A stretch of DNA of 64,000 nt from Quercus robur (Eukaryota; Streptophyta; Magnoliopsida; Fagales; Fagaceae), in the NCBI RefSeq assembly GCF_932294415.1, contig NC_065543.1, positions 697,476 through 761,475 of the forward strand, written 5' to 3'. A program made the position numbers and the translations under genes. Shown here one piece after another: positions 23,131-34,943 of the stretch. The notes under the pieces are model-generated. The model was not told the DNA's origin. It saw nothing but the letters and a program-made list of their open reading frames with translations, and searched no databases. How positions within the stretch are numbered: the stretch's first letter is position 1; every line of letters begins with the position of its first letter.

Positions 23131-24053
23131 AGCTAGATGAAGTAGAACCCCACACCTGGTCACCCAGCACCAATGGTGGTGTAAACCTTAGTACCATGTC
23201 TCTGTCTTTATGTAAACACAGTAAACAAGATGCCTGAGGTGGCATTGGTAGCTCCATTGGCAAGAATGTATTCCAGCATTATGCATTCTGAAGAAGCCAA
23301 TATTAATAATAATAGTAGTAGAAGCAACAATTATAATATCTTGGAAAAAAATTAGAAAAATTTTTGCTGACAGGAAGAGAATGACCATTGTTGGATTCGC
23401 ATCTCACAAAAGAAATTATGTATTCTGTACAGGTGGACTATTGCCACAAATATGGGTTGTAGGAAACTCCTGCTACCCTCAACGCATCAATGTTCTCCTC
23501 TATCATAAAGCATCAAAAAGAGTTCTAAACTCGTAAGTAAGGGAATTGAAGAGCAACAAAATGTATATAACAATTCAAAGTATTGTCCAAATGATTGTTT
23601 CAATAAATAAGGGTAGGGAAGATGGTGAAGAAGAAACTCTAACTAGTAGTCATCAGGGAGAGAATTTACACTGCAATACAGATGTGGAAAATACCAGAAT
23701 GGATGATTACCAAGGGAAGCATCTGGCATATGTTTTCTTCGCATAAACGAGAAAGAATTGGGATATATTCCATCCAAATAATGTAAGGTGTAGTTGCCAT
23801 TTGCACAGCCAACATCGTATATGCAATTAGAAGGTTGTTGGCTACCTTTCCATCTAGTTATGTTGCGAAAATCAGAGCCCTTTTCATCATCCAAAAACAA
23901 TGCTTGATCTCTAAAGCTCCGTCTCTTCACCCATTTCATCAATTAAACATTTAGCTCATAAGAGCAATTGCATGCCAAATTTTTCTATCTATTTTACACT
24001 AAGAACTTATTTTTTTTATTTTACACAACCACTTTTCTAAAACACAAACATTA
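23131..24053. other. Intergenic DNA left of the retrotransposon
   Basis: There is a 99-codon open frame on the minus strand (23,942-23,643) with a C-rich segment (NCIYDVGCANGNYTLHYL). I recognise no family and see no splice context, so I do not call a gene. The rest is AT-rich. Confidence 0.4.
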
Positions 24054-24058
24054 GTTCA

Positions 24059-24535
24059 TGACGGGAATGACGATTCTACGTTCTACTGACGAAGATAACA
24101 ATAGTGACGAAGGAATCATCCATGACGAGGTCATTGGAAATAACGAAGAAAACCATCATCACTGACGAAGACAGGAGGTCATTCAATACAGCCAATCAAT
24201 GACCTGAGCAGTTACTAAACCAACCAAGCAGACCGTTGGGAGCCTCTTAAAAGTCTCATTACTGGACCATGGGCGTTACTTCTGAAAGCATTAACAGCCT
24301 CAACGGCTAGCCCCTAAGGTCCCAAGTATAAAACTCCCATACAATCAACGGAAGGAGGTATGTGCAAAATTACTCTGAAATTATCTTTTACTTCTTTATT
24401 GTGTTTAATTGTGATCCTAACTTTGGCATCGGAGACTTTGTGGCAGGCGCCACACCGGTGTCCCTCGTCGAGCCAACCTTCACATTCCACAAGTGATTCC
24501 ATCTGCTCACTGACTGACGAACTTGCGTTCCATCA
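24059..24535 (+). repeat. 5' LTR
   Basis: Begins TGACGGGAATGACG and ends CGTTCCATCA (TG...CA). A TATA box (TATAAAA) lies at 24,327-24,333, consistent with transcription starting near 24,355. It is identical to the 3' LTR except at 24,080. Confidence 0.97.
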
Positions 24536-24538
24536 GTT

Positions 24539-24556
24539 TGGCGCCGTCTGTGGGGA
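24539..24556 (+). other. Primer-binding site
   Basis: TGGCGCCGTCTGTGGGGA begins three bases after the LTR end. The first nine bases complement the 3' end of plant tRNA-Asp (...ACGGCGCCA), after which the match weakens. Which tRNA really primes is therefore uncertain. Confidence 0.75.
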
Positions 24557-24611
24557 CGAGTTTTCAAATTCATATTTAAAGACGTAGTTTCCACCAATTC
24601 ACCATATCCAG

Positions 24612-27600
24612 ATGGAATCCAACCTAGATTCAACGACCTTGGCCCAGCAAGTTCAAGCCTTGGCAGCCACCATTGAGGAACTCACCAGGCAGAACCAGGA
24701 AATGAAGCTGCGGCTCCAGCAGGTTCAACAAGCTCAACAGGAAGAAAACCGGTCCAAGGGTAACACGGAGGGAGAAGGGGATAGCCAACAGAGGGAAACC
24801 CCCCGGAGACCAACTACTCCGGACGAACAGAACTCAGATCTTCTTCGGGAAATGAGGAAAGAGATGGACGAACTAAGGAGCGCTATCAAGGAAAAGACAG
24901 ACCGGAGTGTAGACAAGATGGTAAGGGCTACAGATTCGCCCTTCACTGCAGCGGTACTTGATTGCCCCGTGCCGTCAAAGTTTCGCCTGCCTCAATTAGA
25001 ACCATTCGACGGACTCAAAGACCCTCAGGATCATCTTAATACCTTTAAGACGACTCTGGGCCTTCAGCAACCACCTGACGAGATATTGTGTCATTCCTTC
25101 CCTACGACTCTCAAAGGAGTTGCAAGAGAGTGGTTTACTAAGTTGCCAAATTCGTCCATAGACAACTTCGATCAGCTAAGTAGTGCTTTCCTGCGTCATT
25201 TCATAGGGGGACAACGCCCAAGGAGACCAGTAGATTACTTACTCACCATAAGACAGGGAGAGAAGGAGACTCTGAGGTCATATGTCAAGCGATTCACCCG
25301 GGAAACTCTGGAGGTGGACGAAGCTGATGACAAGGTGCAACTGACGACCTTCAAGGCAGGGTTGAAATCCAGAGACCTTGTAGCCTCTCTTGCCAAAAAC
25401 CCCCCGAAGACAATGGCTGAGATGCTCCTGAAGGCCCAAAAATACATGAACGCGGAAGACGCTCTAGCTGCCATAAAAGATACCGAGAGGCTAGGAGACA
25501 AGTCCAAAAGGGAAGACGACCGCAGAGGACAAAAGAGAGACAGACCAGAACGTCGGAACAGTGACGGGAATAGAAGGAGAGATGACAAAAATCCTCGTCA
25601 GGTAAAATTAACTCCTTTGGTTATGCCTGTTGACAAGATTTTTACGCAGATCAAGGACGAGCATTATCTCAAATGGCCCAGGCCATTACACTCGTCCCCC
25701 AACGTACGTGACAAGAACAAGTATTGCCGGTTCCACAGAGACCACGGCCACAACACAGAAGATTGCAGAGACCTGAAGGAACAAATAGAGGAGCTAATAC
25801 GGAAAGGAAAGTTGCAGAAATACGTAAAGAAAGGAGAATATAGCAAGTTCAGAGACGACAACAGGACCCAAAATGAATCCTTCACTCGGGATGACGACCA
25901 TACGTCCCAACCTCCACGCAAAGTGATCGGGGAGATAAACACGATCACGGGAGGACCATTTTCAGGAGGGTCATTCAGATCACTTAGAAAAGCACACTAC
26001 AAACAGGTAAACAGCGTTCACGCCATTCCTCCGTCCAAGTACCGACGAACATATCAAGATATGTCCTTTAATGAAGGAGACGCCAGGGGAGTGAAGCAGC
26101 CTCACAACGATCCCCTGGTCATAGTGCTGAATATAGAAGGGTTCACTACCAGAAGGATCCTTGTTGATAACGGGAGCTCAGCGGATATCATCTACCTTCC
26201 AGCCTTCCAGCAGTTGAAGTTAGATCCAAAAAGGCTCCGTCCATTCGACTCTCCGCTTGTCAGTTTCAGTGGAGACCGGGTCTACCCCAGGGGTATAGTA
26301 ACTCTGACGGTGACAGCAGGGACCTATCCGTTGCAGCTGACCAAACAAGTAGATTTCCTGGTTGTAGATTGCCCCTCGTCCTACAATGTCATCATTGGGA
26401 GGCCTACCCTAAACAAGTGGAAGGCGGCAACGTCAACTTACTGTTTGAAGGTGAAATTCCCAACAAACGATGGTGTGGGTGAAGTGAAGGGTGATCAGGT
26501 CCTGGCAAGGGAGTGCTACCAGGCCGTACTGGCAAGAAAGGAGAACCACACGTGGACGATAGAAGAAAAAGAGGAAGACGGAGTGGAGATCCTGGAGGCA
26601 GTGGAGTTGGTAGAAGGAAATGCGGACAGGACAACCAGGATAGGGACGACGCTAAGCCCTGAGATGAGAGCAAGACTCATAAAGTTCCTCAAAGGGAATC
26701 TTGATGTCTTTGCATGGAGTCACGAGGACATGCCAGGCATATCTCCAGAGATCATCCAGCATAGACTGAATGTGGACCCCAACAGGAAGCCCGTTCAGCA
26801 ATGACGAAGAACTTTTGCTCCAGAGCGAGATCAGGCAGTAGCAGAGGAAGTAACCAAACTCTTGACGGCTGGGTTCATCCGGGAGGTATACTACCCAGAA
26901 TGGCTCACCAACGTCGTCCTGGTCAAGAAACCAAATGGAAATTGGAGAATGTGTGTAGACTTCACCGACCTGAATAAAGCATGCCCAAAGGACAGCTTCC
27001 CTCTACCAAGGATAGACCAGCTCGTGGACTCTACCGCTGGACACAAGTTGTTGACGTTCATGGACGCCTTCTCAGGGTACAACCAGATAAAGATGGCTGA
27101 AGAAGACCAGGAGAAGACCGCCTTCATCACCAGCCAAGGACTCTATTGTTACAAGGTGATGCCTTTTGGGTTGAAAAATGCTGGAGCTACGTATCAGAGG
27201 TTGGTAAACAAAATGTTCAACCAACAAATTGGCAGAAACATGGAGGTATATGTAGACGATATGCTCGTCAAGAGTAAGGAAGAGCTCACTCATCTGGACG
27301 ACCTGGAGGAGACTTTTGCAACCCTGAGAAAACACCAGATGAAGCTGAATCCTGGCAAATGTGTTTTTGGGGTAGCCTCGGGAAAATTCCTGGGATTCAT
27401 GGTGTCCCAGAGAGGAATAGAAGCCAATCCAGAAAAAGTACAAGCTATCATTGACATGGCTCCACCCAAGACCGTCAAGGATGTACAAAAACTTACGGGA
27501 AGGATAGCAGCTCTAAACAGGTTCGTCTCTAGGGCCACAGACAAATGCTTGCCCTTTTTCAAAACCCTCAAGCAGGCCTTTGCTTGGACTGACGAATGCG

Positions 27601-29786
27601 AAGCAGCGTTCCAAGAGTTGAAGCGATATCTGAGCAGTCCACCTCTCCTGAGCCCGTCCAAAGGTGGGGAGAACCTATATTTGTACCTGGCAGTATCAGC
27701 CTCGGCAGTCAGCGCAGCCTTGATTAGAGAAGAAGGCAAGAAGCAACTCCCGGTGTACTACGTCAGCCAGGCCTTTCAAGGAGCTGAGTTCAGGTACCCA
27801 AGAATTGAAAAGATTGCGTTCGCGCTTATAGTAGCCTTGCGCAAGCTCAGACCGTATTTCCAGTCAAATCCTATCCTTGTAATGACGGACCAGCCAATCA
27901 AGAAATCAATGAACAAACCGGAAGCAGCAGGGAGAATGGTCCAATGGGCAATCGAACTTAGTCAGTTTGACATCGAGTACCATCCAAGAACAGCCATCAA
28001 GGCACAAGCTCTGGCTGACTTCATCGCTGAATTCACTCTTCCAGACGAAGAAGGAACTACCGACGAAGTTGATAAATGGGTAATACAGACAGATGGTTCG
28101 TCAGCCCAAAAGAGGGGGGGAGTAGGGGTCGTCATAACCACCCCCGACGGAGAAGTGATGAAATATGGAGTTCAACTGGAGTTCCCAGCCACCAATAACG
28201 AAGCCGAATATGAAGGAATATTGACAGGCTTGAGGCTTGGAAAAGCTCTTGGTGCCAAAAACTTGCTTATCCAGAGTGATTCAAAGCTGGTAATCGGATA
28301 GATCAGTGGAGAGTACGAGGCAAAGGAAGAAAGGATGCAGAAATACCTTAAACTGACAAGGCAGCTAACTCAGGAGTTCGACACAGTGGATTTCGTCCAG
28401 ATACCAAGAAACCAGAATATGGGAGCTGACGAAGTGTCGAAACTAGCGTCGTCAGAAGCAGGAAGGACGAGCACAGACGTGGCAATAGAAATTCAGAAAT
28501 ACCCAAGTATTGAAGAGGTGGCAGTGCTCACCACCCAGAGCGCAAACACCTGGATGACGCCCTTAATATCCTTCCTCCGAGATGGGCACCTACCCCAGAA
28601 TACTGACGAAGCCAGAAAGGTCAAGAAGAGAGCGGCCAGGTTCACGATCCTAAATGATGTCTTGTACAAAAGAGGCTTCTCTATGCCTTACCTAAAGTGC
28701 GTCAACGAGGATGAGGCCAAATACATCCTAGAAGAAGTACACGGAGGAATCTGTGGCGACCATGCCGGCCCCAGATCCCTAGTAAACAAGGTAATAAGAG
28801 CAGGGTACTTTTGGCCAACCATGCAGGGGGATGCTGCTGACCTCGTCAGAAGATGCGACAAATGCCAGCGGTACGGGAATGTACAACGGCTTCCAGTAGA
28901 GAAGATGACGACCATATCCTCCCCATGGCCATTCGCGCAATGGGGAATCGATATCGTCGGTCCTCTGCCCCAAGGTAAAGGTCAGGTAAAATTCCTTCTA
29001 GTTGCTATTGATTATTTCACAAAATGGGTTGAAGCAGAGGCCCTAGCAACCATCACTGAGGCTCGGATCCGGAGCTTCGTGTGGAAGAACATAGTCTGCA
29101 GGTTCGGGATCCCTTTGACGATCATATCTGATAATGGGAAGCAGTTCGATAGCCAAGGCTTCAGAGAGTTCTGCTCGGACCTCGGGATCAAGAATCAGTT
29201 CTCATCCCCGGGACACCCTCAGGCCAATGGACAGACGGAAGTAACAAACAGGACGTTGCTCAAGCTAATCAAAACCAAGCTGGACGAAGCAAAAGGTGCA
29301 TGGCCAGAAGAACTGCCTAGTGTCTTGTGGGCATACAGGACTACAGCCAGAACCCCGACAGGAGAGACACCCTTCAGGCTTACCTACGGCTCAGAGGCAG
29401 TGATTCCAGTAGAGGTTGGAGTAACAAGCATCAGGCGAGAAGCTTTCAGGGAGGGACTCAATGACGAGGGACTGCGGTTCAACCTGGATTGCTTGGATGA
29501 AGTAAGAGACAATGCGTCCATTAAAATGACACAGTATCAAAAGAAAATGGCCGAGTATTACAATAAGAGGGTCAAACTTAGGCGTCTGGCCATAGGGGAC
29601 CTCGTCCTTCGCAAAGTCACTATAGCCACTAAAGACCCTACTCAAGGGAAGCTGGGCCCTACATGGGAAGGGCCATATCGCGTCGTTCACTACTCTAGGC
29701 AAGGGAGTTACCATCTGAAAACTCTGGACGGACGAAAGCTCCCTCGTCCTTGGAACATTGAGCATTTAAAGAAATACCATGAGTAA
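24612..29786 (+). pseudogene. gag-pol polyprotein with two in-frame stops
   Basis: One continuous frame of 1,725 codons is interrupted by TGA at 26,802-26,804 and TAG at 28,299-28,301. Residues about 120-260 are the gag domain ([15 protein letters not shown]). A CCHC-like knuckle ([14 protein letters not shown]) is near residue 372. The protease near 516 has DNGSSAD in place of the usual D-T/S-G. Reverse transcriptase follows, with LTFMDAFSGYNQI and YVDD near 880. Then come RNase H, a second RNase H (WVIQTDGSSA, near 1,157), the integrase HHCC finger (near 1,375-1,420) and a D,D,E core (DIVGPLP, SDNGKQF). The first stop separates gag-protease from reverse transcriptase and the second lies inside the second RNase H. 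The tight frame otherwise shows little decay. Confidence 0.95.
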
Positions 29787-29887
29787 ATGTAATACACGAA
29801 TGCACTCGTTACTGAAGTTAATAAAAGTATTATTCCTTCAATGTTTTTGCGCAGGCAGTACAGGTCGACCATGAGGCCTATAAATCA

Positions 29888-30180
29888 CTAAGTAACAAGA
29901 TTCCGCCTTAACGGATGTAAGTTACCGACGACCATAATACTATGGTTAAAAGACTAAGTAACAAGATTCCGCCTTGACGGATGTAAGTTACCGACGACCA
30001 TAATACTATGGTTAAAAGACTAAGTAACAAGATTCCGCCTTGACGGATGTAAGTTACCGACGACCATAATACTATGGTTAAAAAGACAGTAACAAGATTC
30101 CGCCTTGACGGATGTAAGTTACCGACGACCATAATACTATGGTTAAAAGACCAAGTGACAAGAGTCCGCCTGGACGGTCA
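29888..30180 (+). repeat. 66-bp tandem repeat, about 4.5 copies, inside the retrotransposon
   Basis: Units start at 29,888, 29,954, 30,020 and about 30,087, with a diverged partial fifth at about 30,150. Each contains AACAAGATTCCGCCTTGACG and GTTACCGACGACCATAATAC. There are no unique spacers. It lies just after the pol stop. Such 3' tandem arrays are common in Tat-lineage elements and can seed satellite DNA. Confidence 0.95.
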
Positions 30181-30420
30181 TAAGTCAAATAGCAGAAGTC
30201 TGCTGACGGAAGAGCACAGTGCATTAAATCGTCAACTAATTAACAAAGCACAAAAAATACGGACGGATGTAAATCAGCCAGAACATCAAAAAGAAAAGTA
30301 AGTACGCTTCATTCCAGCCCATAAACACTGGGCCAATATCATCGTTTTCAAAATAAAGTAAATTGTTTTGAAATTAGATTTACAAAAAAAAAGAAAGGCC
30401 TAAAACAAGACGGGCACCCA

Positions 30421-30421
<1 letters not shown>

Positions 30422-30459
<38 letters not shown>
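30422..30459. repeat. 38-base A run
   Basis: Uninterrupted A38 on the plus strand, just downstream of the antisense gene's stop codon. On the antisense gene's own strand it is a T run, so it is not a poly(A) tail of that gene. Confidence 0.9.
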
Positions 30460-30464
<5 letters not shown>

Positions 30465-30476
30465 AAGTATGCAGAG

Positions 30477-32639
30477 TCAAGCATCAGCTGTGCCTTCACT
30501 GGCCGGCACGTCAGCAATAGGTTCGGGAGCATCATCACCGGGGGCAGAAGACGAAGCCGCCTCCTCCAGGGCCATTTCCTTGTCCACCTCCTCCAAATCC
30601 AGGCTCTCCAGGTTGACTCCAGAAGGATGCTTGATCATGTACCTCCGGAGAAGCTCAAATCCTTTAAAATACCAGCTGAAGAGCATGGTATTGTACTCGT
30701 CAGTGGTCTGGAAAGCCTCCACGGATCGAGCGGCGATGGTCACTAGTTTCTCCTTGGCTGCCAGAAGTTGCTCGTCCTTCTCCTGAGTCAACCCGCGCTC
30801 AACTCTGAGGTCGTCCTCCAGCACCTTGACCTTCTCCTTCAATGTCGTGGCCTCGTCCATAGAAGTGATCAGGTTCGTCCTCAGGTCAGAGTTCTCCTTC
30901 TCCAGAGCCTCCATCCGAGTTGCCAGAGATGCCACCTTGGCCCCTTGAGTGAGGTACTCAGCGGTGATATGGATACTCTCTCCCAACACCTGGAGGAAAT
31001 TATGAAGTCGTCTGTTAAAAAAAAAAAAAAAAATGATGAAGAGGGAAGAACCCCACACCTGGACAAGTTTGTGGACGTGACGAGAGGCCACATCGTTTAA
31101 AGACAAGTCAGATAGAGCCTTCAAGTCCGCTGAAGTAATGACCTCGTGAGCTCTTTCCACGGCCAATGACTCGTCATCCCATATTGTGGATAAACGAGTA
31201 TCAGTCTTCTCCTTTCCTTTGCCAACCACGCGCGGCCTCTTAGAGCCAGGAGTAGGAATCTCTTCTATAGAAACGGTCGGGGAGGCAGTCCTCGTCGTTT
31301 CGGAGGCGATGGAAGGAACAACGCTGAGCGGGATAGAGGCAGACCCCTTCCCGGTGACTCGCACGGTCTTCTTCCCCAGATTGGACAGGGGTTCGTCCTT
31401 CTTTGACCTCATCTTCGCGTACATATCCTTGTTGAATTTTGTCGTCATCTCTGCAAGAAGAAAGTGTGTCAAAGAAAAAATTTTAGTGTACATGAGAAGA
31501 ATCAGCACTGACGAAGTTAAAACTTACTCTTTTTTCCTTCAATGCCAAGCTGACGAAGAACGAAAGGGGATGGGTCAGGACCAAGATTATAAAATGCAAG
31601 AGACCGAGGGTCAACCAGCTCGTCCCAGTTCTCAATTGTCTCGGCGTACCCGATGGCAGTCTCTATTCGTTCCTTATATCGTCTCTTCAATCCAGGCCGT
31701 CTCTTAACTGTACCAAACAGAGAAACAAAGAAGTCATCAAGACCAGAACTTCAAAATTTACAAGATTGAAACAACGGGGAGAAATACTGACGCACCTAAG
31801 GTCGGGGTTCCCCACCGACGGAGCAACCTCAGGATATCACCCCAATCACTGCTAGATTGAGTCTCGAAGTCGTCCCCAGACACAAAGAAAAAGCGCGACT
31901 TCCAATACCTGAATGACGAAGGCAATCCCTTGACGAGCCTAATCTTTCTCTCCCAAGGGACTAATTCATAATACCCCCACTCCTTAGACTCCTTCAAACG
32001 ATACAGGTAGGTGAGCTCGCCTATCTTGATCGTATCCCCGTTGGAGGCCAACCATATTTGCATACAGTTGATGACGATTCTCCACGAGTTAGGCATGAGC
32101 TGCCCAGGAGCTATACCAAAGTGATCTAAAAGTTCCATCAGGAACGGGTGGACGGGGAACCTAAGCCCACAGGTAAAGGCTGACTCGTAAAAGCATATTT
32201 CGCCTGGAAAGAAGTGACAAGCCCTATCTTCTTCCCTGGGTCGACGAACACGAACCCTAGACGGAAATTGAAACCTATCCTTAAATCTATTCACGGTCTC
32301 GTCATCCAGACCACAAATCTCCCTAAGGGCATAAAAAGCCCTAACTTCTCGAGGGCCAGAGACGGCTGTATCTCCTTCAGCCGGGCCACCACTGGATGAT
32401 AGCCCAGTCTCGAGGTCACTAGACCTAACCTCAGACATTAATCCTCTCCCTACTAAACCCTCAAACCAATTTATCGATTGACGGAGCAAAGGCAACAATT
32501 CGCTCAATACGACACTCAGACTATTGCCTTCGTACACAAAATTTTCTAAAAAAGGGTAAGTACCCAAAGACCCCCCTAGACGCGCAAAAAGGAAGGAGAT
32601 CGACGGGCAAGCTATCCTAACTTCCAAGCTATCAACCAT
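30477..32639 (-). CDS. Antisense four-exon gene of the retrotransposon (Transposase_28-like)
   Basis: Joining 32,639-31,796, 31,707-31,528, 31,450-31,059 and 30,989-30,477 gives an unbroken 642-residue protein. All introns are GT-AG and the phase is kept at every junction. The start is MVDSLEVRIACP. The N-terminal 350 residues match the plant 'putative gypsy-type transposon' domain (PF04195-like), with FPSRVRVRRPREEDRACHFF, CGLRFPVHPFLMELLDHFGI and GQLMPNSWRIVINC. Exon 2 adds KRRYKERIETAIGYAETIEN. The C-terminal 170 residues form heptad-rich coiled coil (LATRMEALEKENSDLRTNLI) and an acidic end. It is encoded opposite to gag-pol. Its function is unknown. I chose this ATG because the longer frame upstream lacks ATG and is low complexity. 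Confidence 0.8.
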
Positions 32640-33140
32640 GGAAGGTACAGAAATCGAAAGGCAGAAAAAGGAAAGAAATACGAAACTGAAACCCCAAAAG
32701 AAAAACAAAAACCAACACCAGAATAGAAGCGAAAGGGAATCAGAAATTATGCTACAGTAAAAGAAGAAAAAGAAGAAAGAAAAAGGAAAGAAAAACGTAC
32801 CTCCAATGGCAGAACGGCAGAAACGCAGCACAAAGCAAAGCGGAGAAGAAGGGAAGTCTCAAAATGCTCAGAGTATCACTGAGAAATGGTTTGTTATTGC
32901 TCTCTGAGAAGTAGACAAAAAAATTAAAAAAGAGAAGTTTTAAATGTGGGCCAAAAAACGATTGAAAAACCAGCGGGAAACCCAAGGGTCATGCCATTAA
33001 TTCCACAGATCATCACACGCCACGTGGCCATGACTGCGTGTAGCGCCGCCACTAAGCATTAAAAGCGGAACAGAACCCCAAGAGTCACAAGAAAAACTTT
33101 TCATCTTCTGTGATCGTCATGACGTGTCATCGACGACCCC

Positions 33141-33157
33141 AGAACCTGGGGGGCAAC
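33141..33157 (+). other. Polypurine tract
   Basis: AGAACCTGGGGGGCAAC sits directly before the 3' LTR. The G-rich core is where plus-strand DNA synthesis would be primed. Confidence 0.75.
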
Positions 33158-33634
33158 TGACGGGAATGACGATTCTACCTTCTACTGACGAAGATAACAA
33201 TAGTGACGAAGGAATCATCCATGACGAGGTCATTGGAAATAACGAAGAAAACCATCATCACTGACGAAGACAGGAGGTCATTCAATACAGCCAATCAATG
33301 ACCTGAGCAGTTACTAAACCAACCAAGCAGACCGTTGGGAGCCTCTTAAAAGTCTCATTACTGGACCATGGGCGTTACTTCTGAAAGCATTAACAGCCTC
33401 AACGGCTAGCCCCTAAGGTCCCAAGTATAAAACTCCCATACAATCAACGGAAGGAGGTATGTGCAAAATTACTCTGAAATTATCTTTTACTTCTTTATTG
33501 TGTTTAATTGTGATCCTAACTTTGGCATCGGAGACTTTGTGGCAGGCGCCACACCGGTGTCCCTCGTCGAGCCAACCTTCACATTCCACAAGTGATTCCA
33601 TCTGCTCACTGACTGACGAACTTGCGTTCCATCA
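33158..33634 (+). repeat. 3' LTR
   Basis: It is 477 bp, the same as the 5' LTR apart from C at 33,179. The TATA box copy is at 33,426-33,432. It is followed at once by the target duplication GTTCA. Confidence 0.97.
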
Positions 33635-33639
33635 GTTCA

Positions 33640-34149
33640 TCTATTTTACAATCTATTCTATTTAAATAATAATATTTTTTAATTTTTTATTAATATTCTT
33701 TTTTTCCTATCTCTTTATCTTTTCTTTGTACTTATCTTTTTATCTTTATCTTTATCTTTGTCCTTACCTGTCTCAGACCAATCTTTTGTCCCTCCTTTGT
33801 TTCTTCTTCTTCTTCTTCTTCCTTTCATGGCCACTTATTCTTCTTCCTTTCACATGTCAGATCACCTCCCCTCCACAAGCAGCTTCTTCTTCTTCTTCTT
33901 TCTCTCATACTTAGATCAGCTCTCCACCACAAGCACCAATCTCCACCACAAGCAACACAAGAATCAAAACCCACAAACACCGATCTCTGTCAACCCACAA
34001 GCATTGACTCCGTCGACCCACAAGCATCGATCTCCACTGCCAGCATCGATCCACAAGTATCAAAACTCATTTCCATCAACCCACAAGCACTGATCTCCAC
34101 CACCAGCATCAATCCACAGGCATCCAAACCCATTTCCATCAACCCACAA
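33640..34149. repeat. AT-rich DNA, (CTT)n and degenerate minisatellite, left part
   Basis: TTCTTCTTCTTCTTC tracts occur near 33,803 and 33,885. From about 33,915 a degenerate unit built on CACCAGCATCGATCCACAAG and CCCATTTCCATCAACCCACA is repeated several times. The repeat resumes at 34,944-35,060 on the other side of the inserted hAT-like element. No gene is seen. Confidence 0.75.
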
Positions 34150-34157
34150 ACTTTGAT

Positions 34158-34943
34158 TGGGGATGGCAATTTTGCCCCACCTAGCTTGACCCGCCCTTCC
34201 TTACTTCGCCCTGCGCGGGTTTTCCGTGCCCCAAAAAGGTGGTGGGGCGAGGATGGGGCAGAATTTTAGCCCCATACCATCGGACGAGGTGGGGATGGGT
34301 TTAGACTTTTTAGACCCAACCCACCCCGCCCCGCCTCGCCTAACCCATCCCCGTCCCGTATTGATAAGGTTAAATTGTAAATTTTCCATACCCTAAAACC
34401 CTATTATTTAAACAAACATATCATTAACTTATTTTATTCTACCTAACAAGGTTTTCTGCCTCTTTCTTTTTCTTTTCTTTTTTTCTCTAGCAAGGTTGGA
34501 AATAAGGTACCAATTTTAACATTTTCTTTTGTCTTTATTATAAAAATTTTATATACAATTGAATTATTGATTTTGTATTATGAGATTTTTGTTTTTGTTG
34601 GGATATTGTCTTGTTAAATACTTTAATAATATTATTCAATTTTTGCTAAAAATTAGTTTGATTTGATGGAATAAATTTATTTGTAATTTCAAGTATATTT
34701 TTATTAACGAAACAGGTTATATTAAAAACCAATTGTAATAGTTATGGGCAAATTAACAAGAAGTAGAGTTTTACGAGATGGGGCAGGTTTTCGCGGGGCC
34801 CCAAGGGGTGGGGATGGGGCAAGAAAATTTTCTTGTCATGCGGGGCGAGGCGGGAATGAAGTAAGACAAAACCATGCAGGGCAAGAGCGAAAACCCCATC
34901 CTTTGGACCCGACCCGACCTGCCCCACCCCATTGCCATCCCTA
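34158..34943. mobile_element. hAT-like non-autonomous element with GC-rich subterminal arms
   Basis: The 786-bp insertion starts TGGGGATGGCAAT and ends ATTGCCATCCCTA, inverted versions of each other with one mismatch in the last ten bases. Flanking octamers ACTTTGAT and ACTCTGAA match at six of eight positions, as expected for an aged 8-bp hAT duplication. The outer 200 bases on each side are GC-rich inverted repeats (GGGGCGAGGATGGGG against CCCATCC/CCCCGCC words). The centre is AT-rich. There is no transposase frame. Confidence 0.75.

Larger units (their letters stand above)
24059..33634 (+). mobile_element. Complete Ty3/gypsy LTR retrotransposon, Tat lineage
   Basis: The 9,576-bp element has two 477-bp LTRs, a primer-binding site, a gag-pol frame, tandem repeats, an antisense spliced gene and a polypurine tract. 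The target-site duplication GTTCA is perfect (24,054-24,058 and 33,635-33,639). Domain order is gag, protease, reverse transcriptase, RNase H, a second archaeal-type RNase H, then integrase. This dual RNase H layout is diagnostic of the plant Tat clade. By eye the LTRs differ at one position (24,080 G against 33,179 C), so insertion is recent. Two stop codons break gag-pol, so this copy would need proteins supplied by relatives. Confidence 0.97.

Noticed and set aside
23643..23942. 99-codon minus-strand frame with NCIYDVGCANGNYTLHYL
   Set aside because: I recognise no family, and see no splice context or start support. It could be a relic but is unsupported.
29888..30180. CRISPR-like array of regular repeats
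   Set aside because: The units are contiguous without unique spacers and lie inside a plant retrotransposon, so this is a tandem repeat.
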